In this document: positions 52,359-61,207 of the stretch, piece after piece | How the letters are laid out: every line of letters begins with the position of its first letter | How positions within the stretch are numbered: position 1 is the stretch's first letter | Source: Inhella crocodyli | Lineage (GTDB): Bacteria; Pseudomonadota; Gammaproteobacteria; Burkholderiales; Burkholderiaceae_C | Direction of reading: 5' to 3' | Length of the DNA stretch: 64,000 bases | NCBI RefSeq assembly: GCF_004004565.1 | Contig: NZ_SACM01000002.1 | Coordinates: 372,001 to 436,000, forward strand | Translations under genes and position numbers: made by a program | Notes under the pieces: generated by a model | Told to the model about the DNA's origin: nothing | The model's input: only the letters and a program-made list of their open reading frames with translations | Database searches by the model: none

Positions 52359-52673
52359 GTGGGCGACACCCTGCTCCGCCTGCCCGCCACGGTGCAACTG
52401 GCCAACGCCAGTGCCCTGTGGCGCGAGTGGGAGTCCAAGTTGCGCGCCGAGGCCGCGGGCGTGAGCGCCCAAGCGGGGCGCGAGGTGCGCCTGAACGCCG
52501 CCGAGCTGACAGCTTTCGATTCGTCGGCCCTGAGCTTGTTGTTGAGTTGCGCTCGCTTGTGCCGTCAGCATGGCCTGAACTTGGAAGTGCACAGCGCTCC
52601 GCCGGCCCTTCGCGATCTGGCCCGCTTGTACGGGCTGGACGTGCTGCTGTGGCCCGGGGCGGTGCCTGCCTGA
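52359..52673 (+). CDS. mlaB: STAS-domain protein MlaB
   Basis: Small cytoplasmic STAS protein that binds and activates MlaF. It has 104 residues from GTG 52359, with the STAS core VRLNAAELTAFDSSALSLLLSCAR, in which the conserved Ser/Thr of the family is in DSSAL. It ends 14 bases before the convergent hexR stop; the junction holds an AGCCGGC/GCCGGCT inverted repeat (52673-52696) without a T-tract. Confidence 0.88.
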   Translation: MGDTLLRLPATVQLANASALWREWESKLRAEAAGVSAQAGREVRLNAAELTAFDSSALSLLLSCARLCRQHGLNLEVHSAPPALRDLARLYGLDVLLWPGAVPA

Positions 52674-52686
52674 GCCGGCCTCCGGT

Positions 52687-53559
52687 TCAGCCGGCTGCGT
52701 AGCGCTTGCTGCGCAAGGTTTTCTTGATTTCCTGCAGCATGGGCCGCAGCCGCTCGCCCAGCCGCAGGGCCACCCCGGTGGTCAGCACGTCAACCGCGGT
52801 GAGTTGCAGCAAGCGAGACACCATCGGGCTGTAGCGCTCGAAGTCTTCGGGGTGGTCGATGGCCAGCAAGATCTGGCCGGGTGCTTGGCCCATCTGGGCG
52901 AGCGGGGAGCCGCTGGCGGTCAAGAAGATGCCCGTGGCCCCTTTCTTGCGGGCGATCTCGGCGGCGTCCAACAGGTCGCGGCTGCGGCCGGAGTTCGACA
53001 AAAAGACCGCGCAATCGCCCGGGTTGAGCATGGTCGCGCTCATCATCAGCACGTGGCCGTCGCTGCACCAACTGCTGTGCACGCCCAGGCGGAAGAACTT
53101 GTGGTGCGCGTCTTGCGCCACGATGCCGCTGTTGCCCACGCCGAAGAAGTCGATGCGACGTCCGTCGCGACCGGCCTGCGCCAACGCAGCGATGGCGCGG
53201 TCGAACGCGGGACCGCTCGCGTCGTTGCGGTAATGAAGCAAGGCCGCAATGGCGTTGTCCACGACCTTGACGATCAGGTCGGCCGGCTTGTCGTCCTCTT
53301 CCACGGCGCGGTGCACGAAAGGCACCCCTTCGTTCACGCTGCCGGCCAATTTCAATTTGAAGTCGGCGAGACCGTCGTAGCCCACGCTGCGGCAAAAGCG
53401 CACCACGGTGGGCTTGCTCACGGTCGAGCGCTCGGCCAGTTCGCTGACCGGCAAGTTGGCAAACGCCCGCGGATCGGACAGCAACAGGTGGGCCACGCGT
53501 TGTTCTGCTGGCGGCAGGGCGGGCAGGGCGGCTTTGATCCTCTCCAGCAGCGCACTCAT
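52687..53559 (-). CDS. hexR: HexR-type transcriptional regulator (RpiR family)
   Basis: Repressor of central carbon genes that responds to 2-keto-3-deoxy-6-phosphogluconate in characterised proteobacteria. ATG 53559 (290 residues) is preferred over GTG 53565 because GAGGA lies nine bases upstream. The N-terminal RpiR helix-turn-helix (residues 1-75, with SELAERSTVSKPTVVRFCRS) is followed by a SIS sugar-phosphate domain (about 125-255, FFGVGNSG and SNSGRSRDLLDAA). It follows zwf directly, three bases past its stop, so it is co-transcribed with its likely main target and probably autoregulated through the operator at 55022-55036. Confidence 0.92.
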   Translation of the reverse strand: MSALLERIKAALPALPPAEQRVAHLLLSDPRAFANLPVSELAERSTVSKPTVVRFCRSVGYDGLADFKLKLAGSVNEGVPFVHRAVEEDDKPADLIVKVVDNAIAALLHYRNDASGPAFDRAIAALAQAGRDGRRIDFFGVGNSGIVAQDAHHKFFRLGVHSSWCSDGHVLMMSATMLNPGDCAVFLSNSGRSRDLLDAAEIARKKGATGIFLTASGSPLAQMGQAPGQILLAIDHPEDFERYSPMVSRLLQLTAVDVLTTGVALRLGERLRPMLQEIKKTLRSKRYAAG

Positions 53560-53561
53560 GG

Positions 53562-55010
53562 TCACACTTCCTCAGGCCAGGTGAAACCGTCGCGGGCCAC
53601 CATGGCGCTGGAAGCGGCGGGCCCCCAGCTGCCGGCCGTGTAGGGGCGGGGGGGCTCCTCGCTCGCCGCCCAGGCATCCAGGATGGGGCCCACCCAGCGC
53701 CAGGCTTGTTCTTGCTCGTCGCTGCGCACGAACAGGTTCAGCTTGCCGGCGATCGCGTCCAGCAGCAGGCGCTCGTAGGCGCCCACGCGTGCGGCGCCGC
53801 TGAAGGCCTTGTCGAAGTCCAGGTCGAGCGAGACCGGGGCCAAGGCCTCGCCAGGGGCGCCGCCTTTGGCGGCCAGCAATTCCAACTCCAGGCCGTCCTC
53901 GGGCTGCAGCTTGATGATCAGGCGGTTGGCGCGCTGTGCACCCGGGAAGATGGCGTGCGGCACCTGGCGGAAGTTGATGACGATCTGTGCGTCCCGCGCG
54001 GCCAGGCGTTTGCCCGTCCGCAGGTAAAACGGCACGCCGGCCCAACGCCAGTTCTGGATCTCGGTGCGCAGTGCCACGAAGGTTTCGCAGCGGCTGTCAG
54101 CGGGCACCTTGGCCTCTTGCAAGTAGCCAGGAACCGACTGACCACCCACGCTTCCGGCCCGGTACTGTCCCCGCACCACGTCCCGAACGACGCTGTCGGC
54201 GGTGAAAGGCTTGAGCGCGCGCAGAACCTTCAGCTTCTCGTCGCGGATCGCGTCGGCATCGTTGCTGGCCGGCGGCTCCATGGCCAAGATGGTCAACAAC
54301 TGCAGCGCGTGGTTTTGGATCATGTCCCGCAGCGCGCCCGTGCCGTCGTAGAACGGTCCTCGCGTGCCAACGCCCAGCGACTCGGCGAGGGTGATCTGGA
54401 TGTTGGCAATGCTCTCGCGCCGCCACAAGGGCTCGAAGAAGGCGTTGCCGAAGCGCAGGGCCATCAGGTTCTGGACCGAGGGCTTGCCCAGGTAGTGGTC
54501 GATGCGGAAGGCTTGCTGCTCTTCGAACACCGAACGGACCACGCGGTTGATCTGCTGTGCGCTGGCCAGGTCGTGGCCCAGCGGCTTTTCCAGCACCACC
54601 CGAACGCGGCTGTGGTTCAAACCGGCTGCGCCCAACTGCTCGCAGATTTGCGTGAACAGGTGGGGGCTGGTGGCCAGGTACAGCACCACCGTGTCGGCTT
54701 GGCGCTCGCCCAACCACTCCTTCAGCCGCGTGTAGTGCTCGGGCTGGCTGAGGTCCATGCGCCGGTAGAAGACCATGGCGGCGAAGCGCTGAAACTCTTC
54801 GTCGCTGGGGCGCTTGTCGCCCTCGACTTCTTTGAAGCGCTCGCGCAGCCAGTCGCGGTACTTCTCGTCGGTTTGCTCATCCCGGGCCACGGCCAAGATG
54901 CGGCCGCCTTCGGGCAGCTTGCCATGGCGGAAGGCCTGAAACAGGGCTGGCATCAGCTTGCGCCAAGTCAGGTCGCCAGTGCCACCAAAGAAGACGAGAT
55001 CGAAAGACAT
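53562..55010 (-). CDS. zwf: Glucose-6-phosphate 1-dehydrogenase Zwf
   Basis: Oxidises glucose-6-phosphate to 6-phosphogluconolactone with NAD(P)+, the entry to the pentose phosphate and Entner-Doudoroff routes. ATG 55010 (MSFDLVFFGGTGDL) gives 482 residues; an ATG four codons upstream, 55022, is an alternative that would sit inside the operator. Rossmann motif FGGTGDLTWRK, and active-site RIDHYLGKPSVQN with catalytic His. Length is normal. A promoter and a HexR-like operator lie just upstream; hexR is next in the operon. Confidence 0.95.
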   Translation of the reverse strand: MSFDLVFFGGTGDLTWRKLMPALFQAFRHGKLPEGGRILAVARDEQTDEKYRDWLRERFKEVEGDKRPSDEEFQRFAAMVFYRRMDLSQPEHYTRLKEWLGERQADTVVLYLATSPHLFTQICEQLGAAGLNHSRVRVVLEKPLGHDLASAQQINRVVRSVFEEQQAFRIDHYLGKPSVQNLMALRFGNAFFEPLWRRESIANIQITLAESLGVGTRGPFYDGTGALRDMIQNHALQLLTILAMEPPASNDADAIRDEKLKVLRALKPFTADSVVRDVVRGQYRAGSVGGQSVPGYLQEAKVPADSRCETFVALRTEIQNWRWAGVPFYLRTGKRLAARDAQIVINFRQVPHAIFPGAQRANRLIIKLQPEDGLELELLAAKGGAPGEALAPVSLDLDFDKAFSGAARVGAYERLLLDAIAGKLNLFVRSDEQEQAWRWVGPILDAWAASEEPPRPYTAGSWGPAASSAMVARDGFTWPEEV

Positions 55011-55021
55011 CGGGCTGAACA

Positions 55022-55036
55022 TGTAATTTAGTTACG
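55022..55036. promoter_or_regulatory. Candidate HexR operator in front of zwf
   Basis: TGTAATTTAGTTACG is a near-perfect palindrome (TGTAA/TTACG arms) that agrees closely with the published HexR consensus TGTAATTAAATTACA. It lies at the predicted transcription start of zwf, a position where binding would block initiation. Read as repression by the downstream HexR gene product. Confidence 0.75.
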
Positions 55037-55042
55037 TCCGGA

Positions 55043-55071
55043 ATGATGCACGGGTTTCGTAACTCGGTCAA
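55043..55071 (-). promoter_or_regulatory. Candidate sigma-70 promoter of zwf-hexR
   Basis: On the minus strand TTGACC (55066-55071) and CATCAT (55043-55048) are 17 bases apart, five and four matches to the -35 and -10 consensus. The predicted start, about 55036, falls at the edge of the operator palindrome. Confidence 0.5.
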
Positions 55072-55083
55072 ATCGACGCCGTC

Positions 55084-55112
55084 AAAAAAAACGCCCCGGC
55101 GAGCCGGGGCGT
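55084..55112 (-). terminator. Rho-independent terminator after the protease gene
   Basis: On the minus strand a 10-bp perfect stem (ACGCCCCGGC with GCCGGGGCGT) and a two-base nominal loop (effectively a four-base loop with the last pair open) is followed by seven T. It ends the protease transcript just before the zwf promoter. Confidence 0.9.
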
Positions 55113-55130
55113 TCGTCAATCGCGAATGGC

Positions 55131-56696
55131 TCAGTTGCCGCAGCCCAGGGCCTTGATGCGATCGTCGGCCGCCTTGGCTTGGACCAAACCGAACCCGAAC
55201 TTGGTGTCGCGACCGACCGGCCCGAGGTCCAAGGCACTCTTGTTCAGCGAGTTCCGCAGTTGGGCGGCCGTGCAGTTCAGGTTGCGGCTCCACACCAGGG
55301 CGGCCACGGCCGACACGTGGGGGGTGGCCATGGACGTGCCGTCGAAGTACGCGTAGTTCGAAGGGCCAACGGTCACCGTGGCCGTTTGGCCCAATTGCGT
55401 CAGCATGGCGGCGCCATCGGTGTCGGTGGCGGTCACGGACGGGATGGTGGTGACCGTGGTGCCAAGCGTGCCGCCGAAGGCGCCTGCCGTGTTGTTGTAG
55501 ACGATGGCGCCCACGCCGCCGCTGGCTTGGCAGTTGCTCACCTTGGTGGCGAAATCGACGGTGCCGCGTTGGATCAAGCACACCTTGCCGGTCATGGCGC
55601 CGGCCTGCACCGTGTCACCCAATCCAAAGTTGGCCAGGGCGCCGCTGCGGCTGGCGTTGGGCGAGCCTTCCATGTCACCCGGCGTGTACGCGACGCCGGC
55701 CACGCTCAAGCTGGAGGCCTTGCCGCTGCCCATGGGCACGGTCGACAGCACCGCCACGCCGGGGCCGGCGATTTCGACCTGGCTGTTGTACTGGGAGAAC
55801 GTGGCCCAGGCCTTGTTTTCGTCCACCGCCGCCACCGACATCACGCTGCTGTACGAGGCGGGGTAGCTCATGGTGGTGTTGCCGTCATTGCCCGCCGCGG
55901 CGATGGACAGGATGCCGCCGCTGTACAGCGAGTCAAAGGCACGCTGCTCGGTCTTGTTGGCGCGACCGCCGCCCAAGGACATGCTGATGACGTTGGCGCC
56001 GGCGGCTTTGCACTTGTTCGCCGCCGTGGTCAGGCTGGAGGAGTACGCCCAACCTGCCGCCCCGAACACCTTCACGATGTGAAGCTTGATCTTCTTGTTG
56101 GGGTTCACGCCCACCACGCCGGTGCCTGCGTTGTTCACCGCGGCAATGGTGCCGGCCACGTGGGTGCCATGGTGGTTTTCGTCGGTGTACCACCAACCCG
56201 TTCCGCTGTCGTACTCGCCCGTCACGTTGACCGAGCTGTCGAGGTCCTCGTGGGCGCGGTCGTAGCCCGAGTCGATGATGCAAATCTTGCGGTTGCCAGC
56301 CAGGTCATCGCTCAGCAGATCGGCTTGAACTTGCTTGATGCCGTAGGGCACCTGCTGTCCCAGGGCATAGGGGGTGCCGGTGGACGGCGAGGTCGCCGCA
56401 AAGGGGTAGCGCTTGGTGTCCTCTTCCACGTACTCGACGTGGGGGTTGTTTTCCAGCCCCTTCAGGGCCTGCACGGGCACCTCGATGGCCATCGCATCCA
56501 TGCCGAAGATCTCGTGCTTGATCTGGCCTTTGGCGGCGGCCACCGCCTGCTTCACGGAGGCCTTGCCGCCAGCCTTCATCGACACGATGACGCGAACGGT
56601 TTCAGCGGGGGCCGCAATCGCCGGGGCGGACATGGCCAACACGCCTGCCACCGACATGAGCGTCGTGAGGGTGGACGCCTGAATCAAGCTCTTCAT
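55131..56696 (-). CDS. Secreted subtilisin-like serine protease (peptidase S8) with PA insert
   Basis: Secreted serine endopeptidase of the subtilase family, 521 residues from ATG 56696. Signal peptide (about 1-28, ending AIAA), an inhibitor I9-like propeptide (about 33-100), then the S8 catalytic domain with Asp in IIDSGYD (about 143), His in NHHGTHVAG (about 176) and Ser in GTSMATPHV (about 452). A PA-like domain (CLIQRGTVDFATKVSNC, about 375-430) is inserted before the serine strand. It ends in a short helical tail with two Cys. Single-gene unit with its own terminator. Signal peptide and the T2SS at the left suggest export by that route; this is inference. Confidence 0.93.
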   Translation of the reverse strand: MKSLIQASTLTTLMSVAGVLAMSAPAIAAPAETVRVIVSMKAGGKASVKQAVAAAKGQIKHEIFGMDAMAIEVPVQALKGLENNPHVEYVEEDTKRYPFAATSPSTGTPYALGQQVPYGIKQVQADLLSDDLAGNRKICIIDSGYDRAHEDLDSSVNVTGEYDSGTGWWYTDENHHGTHVAGTIAAVNNAGTGVVGVNPNKKIKLHIVKVFGAAGWAYSSSLTTAANKCKAAGANVISMSLGGGRANKTEQRAFDSLYSGGILSIAAAGNDGNTTMSYPASYSSVMSVAAVDENKAWATFSQYNSQVEIAGPGVAVLSTVPMGSGKASSLSVAGVAYTPGDMEGSPNASRSGALANFGLGDTVQAGAMTGKVCLIQRGTVDFATKVSNCQASGGVGAIVYNNTAGAFGGTLGTTVTTIPSVTATDTDGAAMLTQLGQTATVTVGPSNYAYFDGTSMATPHVSAVAALVWSRNLNCTAAQLRNSLNKSALDLGPVGRDTKFGFGLVQAKAADDRIKALGCGN

Positions 56697-57032
56697 GGAT
56701 CTACTTCCTGGGGGAGTGAAAGGAGGGCGGGTGGCGCCCTGGGGTGGACAAGCGCATCGCTGCCGACGGGGTGGTGAACGGAGGGCCTGCGCTTCGAAGG
56801 ACTGTAAGAAAACGCATCCAAAAAAGGATGGGGAGCACCCCCAAGAAGACGGAAGGAGATTCCCTATGCGGGTCAACCCGTTACCTGCGGTTACGGACTG
56901 CGGGTGGCGGTGTCCCAAGGGCGTGAGCGGAGGTGCCCGTGTCGCCATGAAACCCATGGGGGTGGCAGGCCCCGACAATCGCGGGCCTGCCGTCGCGGCC
57001 GTTGTCGTTCTCCCTCACCGCTTCCAATCCCC
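56697..57032. other. Intergenic region between protease and tal
   Basis: The longest gap in the window (336 bases). It contains a small A-loop hairpin CATCC/GGATG (56815-56830), an AAGGAG ribosome-binding sequence (56853-56858), and the short open frame listed separately at 56866-57036. No clear sigma-70 promoter and no HexR-like palindrome were seen here. Confidence 0.6.
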
Positions 57033-57036
57033 ATGA
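56866..57036 (+). CDS. Possible small ORF or leader peptide coupled to tal
   Basis: No function recognised. A 56-codon frame starts at ATG 56866 with AAGGAG seven bases upstream, one of the best ribosome-binding sites in the window, and its TGA overlaps the tal ATG (ATGA). The product is short and basic, with two Cys (DCGWRC) and no membrane helix. Third-position GC is lower than in neighbouring genes, which argues against a conserved protein. It may be a translational-coupling leader for tal-pgi, or chance. Confidence 0.3.
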   Translation: MRVNPLPAVTDCGWRCPKGVSGGARVAMKPMGVAGPDNRGPAVAAVVVLPHRFQSP

Positions 57037-57974
57037 ACCAACTCGAACAACTCAAGCAGCACACTACGGTGGTCGCCGACACCGGCAACTTCCTGCAACT
57101 CGCGCAGTTCGCACCCAGGGACGCCACGACCAATCCCTCGCTCATCCTGAAAGCGGTGCAGCAACCCGAGTACGCGCCCTTGTTGGGCGAGGTGGTTCGT
57201 GCCTACCCCGGCCTGTCCATGGACGAAGTGGTCGACCGGGTGCTGGTGCGCTTTGGCTTGGAGATCCTGAAGTTCGTCCCGGGCCGCGTGTCGACCGAGG
57301 TGGACGCCCGCTTGAGTTTCGACCGCGACGCCACCTTGGCCCGCGCCCGCCGGCTCATGGCCCTGTACGAGGCCGCCGGTGTCGGTCGCGATCGCGTCTT
57401 GATCAAGATTGCCGCCACTTGGGAAGGCATCCAAGCCGCGGCCGAGTTGGAGCGAGAGGGCATTCACTGCAACCTCACCTTGCTGTTCGCGTTTTGTCAG
57501 GCAGTGGCCTGTGGCGAGTCGGGCATCACGCTGATTTCGCCGTTCGTTGGCCGCATCTACGACTGGTTCAAGAAGTCCGCGGGCGCCGCTTGGGTGGAGG
57601 CGGACAACGCCGGTGCCAACGACCCCGGCGTGAAGTCGGTGGCTCGCATCTATCGCCACTTCAAGCAGCATGGCTTGCAGACCGAAGTGATGGGCGCCAG
57701 CTTCCGCAACGTGGGGCAGATTCAGGCCCTGGCCGGTTGCGACCTGCTCACGATCAGCCCGGACCTGTTGGCCCAGTTGCAGTCGCTGTCGGCCCCGCTT
57801 CCGCGCGCTTTGTCGGCCGCCGGCATCGACAGCCCTCGCGTGCAATTCAACGAAGCGGCATTCCGCTACGCGCTGAACGAGGACGCGATGGCCACGGAAA
57901 AGTTGGCCGAGGGCATCCGCTTGTTCGCCGCTGACGCGGTCAAGTTGGAGGCCTTGATCGAGGCGCAGCGATGA
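57033..57974 (+). CDS. tal: Transaldolase
   Basis: Transfers dihydroxyacetone units between sugar phosphates in the non-oxidative pentose phosphate pathway. It has 313 residues from ATG 57033. The Schiff-base lysine is Lys125 in [12 protein letters not shown]; Asp16 in VVADTGNF and the [11 protein letters not shown] segment are conserved transaldolase features. Length matches the classical TalB type. Overlaps pgi by four bases (ATGA). Confidence 0.96.
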   Translation: MNQLEQLKQHTTVVADTGNFLQLAQFAPRDATTNPSLILKAVQQPEYAPLLGEVVRAYPGLSMDEVVDRVLVRFGLEILKFVPGRVSTEVDARLSFDRDATLARARRLMALYEAAGVGRDRVLIKIAATWEGIQAAAELEREGIHCNLTLLFAFCQAVACGESGITLISPFVGRIYDWFKKSAGAAWVEADNAGANDPGVKSVARIYRHFKQHGLQTEVMGASFRNVGQIQALAGCDLLTISPDLLAQLQSLSAPLPRALSAAGIDSPRVQFNEAAFRYALNEDAMATEKLAEGIRLFAADAVKLEALIEAQR

Positions 57975-59599
57975 GCCGGCGCTGCGACCGCACGAGCGCC
58001 TGGTCGGCCCTGCAAGCGCACTTTGCCGCCCAGGGGGCGGCCCAAGACGTGCGTGATGCCTTTCGCCAAGACCCCGAGCGGGCGCGTCGCTGGACCGTCG
58101 AGGCGGCCGGTATTCGGGTCGACCTGTCCAAGAATCGGTGGGACGACACCGCCTTGCGCCTGCTGTTGCAGCTGGCCGATGAATGCGATGTGACCGGGCA
58201 GCGCGACGCGCAGTTCCGGGGCGACTCCATCAACCACACCGAAGGCCGCGCCGTGTTGCACACGGCGCTGCGCGCGCCTGCTGGCATGGCGCCCTTCGGC
58301 GACGAGGTGCAGGCGGCCCTCGACGAGATGTTGGCCTATGCCGAGTCGGTCCGAGAGCGAGCCCGGCAGGGCGGCTTGACCGACCTGGTGCACATCGGCA
58401 TCGGCGGCAGCGACCTGGGGCCGGCCATGGCGGTGCAGGCGCTGGCACCCTTTGCGCTGCCGGGACTGCGGCTGCACTTTGTGTCCAACGTGGACGGCCA
58501 CGACCTCGCGGCGGTGTTGCCCCAACTGCGCGCCGATCGAACCCTGTTCGTCGTGGCCTCGAAGACCTTCACCACCCAAGAGACCTTGGCCAACGCGGAA
58601 GCCGCCAAGGCTTGGTTCTTGGCAGCCGGAGGTACGGACATCGCGGCGCACTTTGCGGCGACGAGCAGCAACCGGGCCGCGGCATCGGCCTTTGGCATTC
58701 GGCACGTGTTTGGCTTTTGGGACTGGGTGGGCGGACGCTACTCCCTGTGGTCGGTCATCGGCTTGCCCTTGGCCATCGCGATCGGCAGCGCCCACTTTCG
58801 GTCGTTCCTGCAAGGCGCCCATGCGATGGATCGCCACTTCGCAGAGGCGCCGCCTGCGCAGAACCTGCCCCTGCTGTTGGGGCTGCTGGACGTCTGGTAC
58901 CGCAACTTCCACGGCTTTGGCAGTCGCTCGGTGGCGCCCTATCACCAAGGGCTTCGCCGGTTCCCGGCCTACCTCCAGCAACTCGAGATGGAGAGCAACG
59001 GCAAGTCGGTGGACCGTGATGGAGAGCCACTGCCGTACGCCACCTCGCCCGTGGTTTGGGGCGAGGCCGGCACCAACGGCCAGCACGCCTACTTCCAGAT
59101 GCTGCACCAGGGCACCGACGTCGTGCCGGTCGAGTTCATCGCCGTGCGTCAGCCGGCGTACGGCTTTCAGCCGGAGGGCGAGTTGAAGGCGCGCTTGGCC
59201 GATCAGCACCGCAAGCTGTTGGCCAATTGCTTGGCGCAGGCGCAGGCCCTGCTTCAGGGAAAAACGGCAGAAGAGGCCGCCGCAGAACGCGCCCCAACGG
59301 CCAATCCGGCGTTGGCGCCCGAGGTCCTGTCACGACACCGCAGCTTCCCCGGCAACCGGCCTTCGACCTTGTTCTTGTTGGAGCGCTTGGACCCCGCCAG
59401 CTTGGGCGCCTTGATTGCCTTGTACGAGCAGCGGGTCTTCGTGACGGGGGCGATTTGGGGCATCAACAGCTTCGACCAGTGGGGAGTTGAACTCGGCAAG
59501 GCGCTGTGCAATCAGTTGCTTCCCAGACTGGACACCGGAAACGTCGAGGGCCTGGACGCCTCCACGGCCGCGGCCTTGCTTTGGGCCCGCGGCGGGTGA
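57971..59599 (+). CDS. pgi: Glucose-6-phosphate isomerase
   Basis: Interconverts glucose-6-phosphate and fructose-6-phosphate. It has 542 residues, with SIS-domain motifs [13 protein letters not shown] and [13 protein letters not shown], the catalytic Glu in [14 protein letters not shown] and the C-terminal [12 protein letters not shown] with its catalytic Lys. In an operon with tal and the HAD gene, coupled at both ends by 4-base overlaps. Confidence 0.97.
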   Translation: MSRRCDRTSAWSALQAHFAAQGAAQDVRDAFRQDPERARRWTVEAAGIRVDLSKNRWDDTALRLLLQLADECDVTGQRDAQFRGDSINHTEGRAVLHTALRAPAGMAPFGDEVQAALDEMLAYAESVRERARQGGLTDLVHIGIGGSDLGPAMAVQALAPFALPGLRLHFVSNVDGHDLAAVLPQLRADRTLFVVASKTFTTQETLANAEAAKAWFLAAGGTDIAAHFAATSSNRAAASAFGIRHVFGFWDWVGGRYSLWSVIGLPLAIAIGSAHFRSFLQGAHAMDRHFAEAPPAQNLPLLLGLLDVWYRNFHGFGSRSVAPYHQGLRRFPAYLQQLEMESNGKSVDRDGEPLPYATSPVVWGEAGTNGQHAYFQMLHQGTDVVPVEFIAVRQPAYGFQPEGELKARLADQHRKLLANCLAQAQALLQGKTAEEAAAERAPTANPALAPEVLSRHRSFPGNRPSTLFLLERLDPASLGALIALYEQRVFVTGAIWGINSFDQWGVELGKALCNQLLPRLDTGNVEGLDASTAAALLWARGG

Positions 59600-60234
59600 C
59601 GGCCTTGGGCTCCCCGCGCGTGGTGTTCGATTTCGGCGCTGTGCTGTTTCGCTGGCGGCCGGCGGTGGTCATCGCGCAGGTGTGGCCCGATTTGGCGCAA
59701 TCACCGCAGCGCTTGGAGCGCGCGGTGGCCGATTGCTTTCAAGGCTACGACGGCGATTGGGGCCTGTTCGATCAAGGCCTGATCGATGCCGAGGAATTGG
59801 CCCAGCGCCATGAACGGCGCTTGGGCTGGCCCGCAGCCCGTGTGCGGGACTTGGTCACTGCGGCTGCTGCCGAGTTGCAGCCGCAGCCCGACGTGCTGGC
59901 GGTGCTGTTGGCGCTGCGCGCCCAAGGGCACCGTCTGTCCTTCTTGTCGAACATGCCCAAAGACCTTGTGGCGGCTTTGCGGGAGCGCTACCCCCTGAGC
60001 GACTGGTTCGAGGACGGGGTGTTCTCCAGCGAGGTCAAGCTGCGCAAGCCAGACCCGGCCGTGTTCGCGCTTGCCACGGCACGCTTCGGCGAGGCCGTGG
60101 GCGACTGCCTGCTGATCGACGACCACCCCAGCAACGTGGCCGCTGCACGGGCGCACGGGTGGCAGGCCGAGCTCTTCACCGATGCCGGGTCGCTGCGAGT
60201 CGCCTTGGTTCGACGGGGGCTTTTGCCTCAGTGA
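59596..60234 (+). CDS. HAD-family hydrolase (YihX-like)
   Basis: Haloacid dehalogenase-superfamily phosphatase, 212 residues from GTG 59596, which overlaps the pgi stop. Motif I is VFDFGAVLF: Asp12 is present but the second Asp of the usual DxD is Gly, as in the YihX group (FDLGNV). Motif II is the Ser in FLSNMP, motif III the Lys in KLRKPDP, and motif IV the Asp pair in LLIDDHPSN. YihX hydrolyses alpha-glucose-1-phosphate; the pgi neighbourhood would suit such a substrate, but this is inference. Overlaps the convergent yacG by seven bases. Confidence 0.82.
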   Translation: MTALGSPRVVFDFGAVLFRWRPAVVIAQVWPDLAQSPQRLERAVADCFQGYDGDWGLFDQGLIDAEELAQRHERRLGWPAARVRDLVTAAAAELQPQPDVLAVLLALRAQGHRLSFLSNMPKDLVAALRERYPLSDWFEDGVFSSEVKLRKPDPAVFALATARFGEAVGDCLLIDDHPSNVAAARAHGWQAELFTDAGSLRVALVRRGLLPQ

Positions 60235-60428
60235 ACGGCAGGCGGCGCGTCGTCGGGCGGATCGTCGTGGCTGGGTTGGACGGGGACGCGGAATTCTTCG
60301 TTGGCCCAAGCGGCGAAGTCGCCCGTGTGGCAGCGCTCGCTGCAAAACGGGCGCCAGCGGTTGCTGGGCGCAAAGATCGCGTCGCCCTGACAGCGCGGGC
60401 AGCGCACGATGCGCGGGTTCGCGTCCAT
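60228..60428 (-). CDS. yacG: DNA gyrase inhibitor YacG (zinc ribbon)
   Basis: Tiny zinc-finger protein that inhibits DNA gyrase in E. coli. It has 66 residues with four zinc-binding cysteines (Cys10, Cys13, Cys29, Cys33) in the YacG pattern CPRC and FCSERCH. An acidic/proline tail follows. The ATG shares one base with the zapD stop (TGATG). The coaE-zapD-yacG order is the conserved one. Confidence 0.92.
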   Translation of the reverse strand: MDANPRIVRCPRCQGDAIFAPSNRWRPFCSERCHTGDFAAWANEEFRVPVQPSHDDPPDDAPPAVH

Positions 60429-61207
60429 CAGGCGCAGAGGCTCAGTTCCAGGGCGGCGTCCTCGGTGGCCGGCCGCAATTTGCCATCGGCGTCCTGACGC
60501 ATCAAGCGGATCGACACCATCAACCGGTGCCCGATGATTTCCGGCACCAAGCCCAAGTCATGAGCAATGCGTAGGCGCAGCAGTTGATGCTGCTTGGCCC
60601 CGCTCAAAGACTGCTGGTACACCCCGCCCTGGGCGGCCACCTTGTGGGGGCTGCCGCTTTCGCGCAACAAGGACAGCAGCAGCGCCACGGCCTGGGCCAT
60701 GGGCACGACGCTGTCCATCCATTGCAGAAGGTCTTGGCGGCGCTGCGCCGCACTCAGCTGTTGCCAAGCGTGGTAGGCCGGCAGGTCGAACTCGCAGGTG
60801 CCGCCCGGGATGGCAAGACGGCTCTTGACGCCCATGAGCATGTCGTTGTTCGCCAACCCAGCGCCCGCTTTGCCGCTCTGGGCATTCAAGGCTTGGAATG
60901 CGGCGTCCAGGCGCCCCACCACATCGTCCAGCGCGGACTCCGACACGGCCGGGTTGCCGCGAAAGCTGTTGAACTGCGCCTTGTGCCGTTCCAAGTCCTT
61001 GAGCATTTCGCTCTTGAGGTCCGAGCGGGCGCTCGCCTCCAGGACTTCGAACAAGGTGACGATGGCGAAGTGGTGATCGATCGCAGATTCACGGGTCACC
61101 AATTGACCCAGGCGGTCGAACAGGTGCTCCAGGCGCAACAGCGTGCGAACGCTTTCGTTGAAAGGAAACTCGTACAGCAACACGGGGCGCACCGAAGGCG
61201 AAATCAA
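60428..61207 (-). CDS. zapD: Cell division protein ZapD
   Basis: Cytoplasmic protein that bundles FtsZ filaments at the division ring. The family start is near VLLYEFPFNES; TTG 61207, whose TGA overlap (TTGA) with coaE fits the operon style, gives 259 residues, while GTG 61192 and GTG 61183 are alternatives. Typical ZapD segments are RTLLRLEHLFDRL, HFAIVTLFEVLEASAR and DLKSEMLKDLERHK. The length agrees with the family (about 250). Confidence 0.9.
   Translation of the reverse strand: MISPSVRPVLLYEFPFNESVRTLLRLEHLFDRLGQLVTRESAIDHHFAIVTLFEVLEASARSDLKSEMLKDLERHKAQFNSFRGNPAVSESALDDVVGRLDAAFQALNAQSGKAGAGLANNDMLMGVKSRLAIPGGTCEFDLPAYHAWQQLSAAQRRQDLLQWMDSVVPMAQAVALLLSLLRESGSPHKVAAQGGVYQQSLSGAKQHQLLRLRIAHDLGLVPEIIGHRLMVSIRLMRQDADGKLRPATEDAALELSLCA

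Noticed and set aside
55057-55065. A second HexR half-site (CGTAACT) in the zwf promoter
   Set aside because: Only one arm is present, with no matching second half at the right distance.
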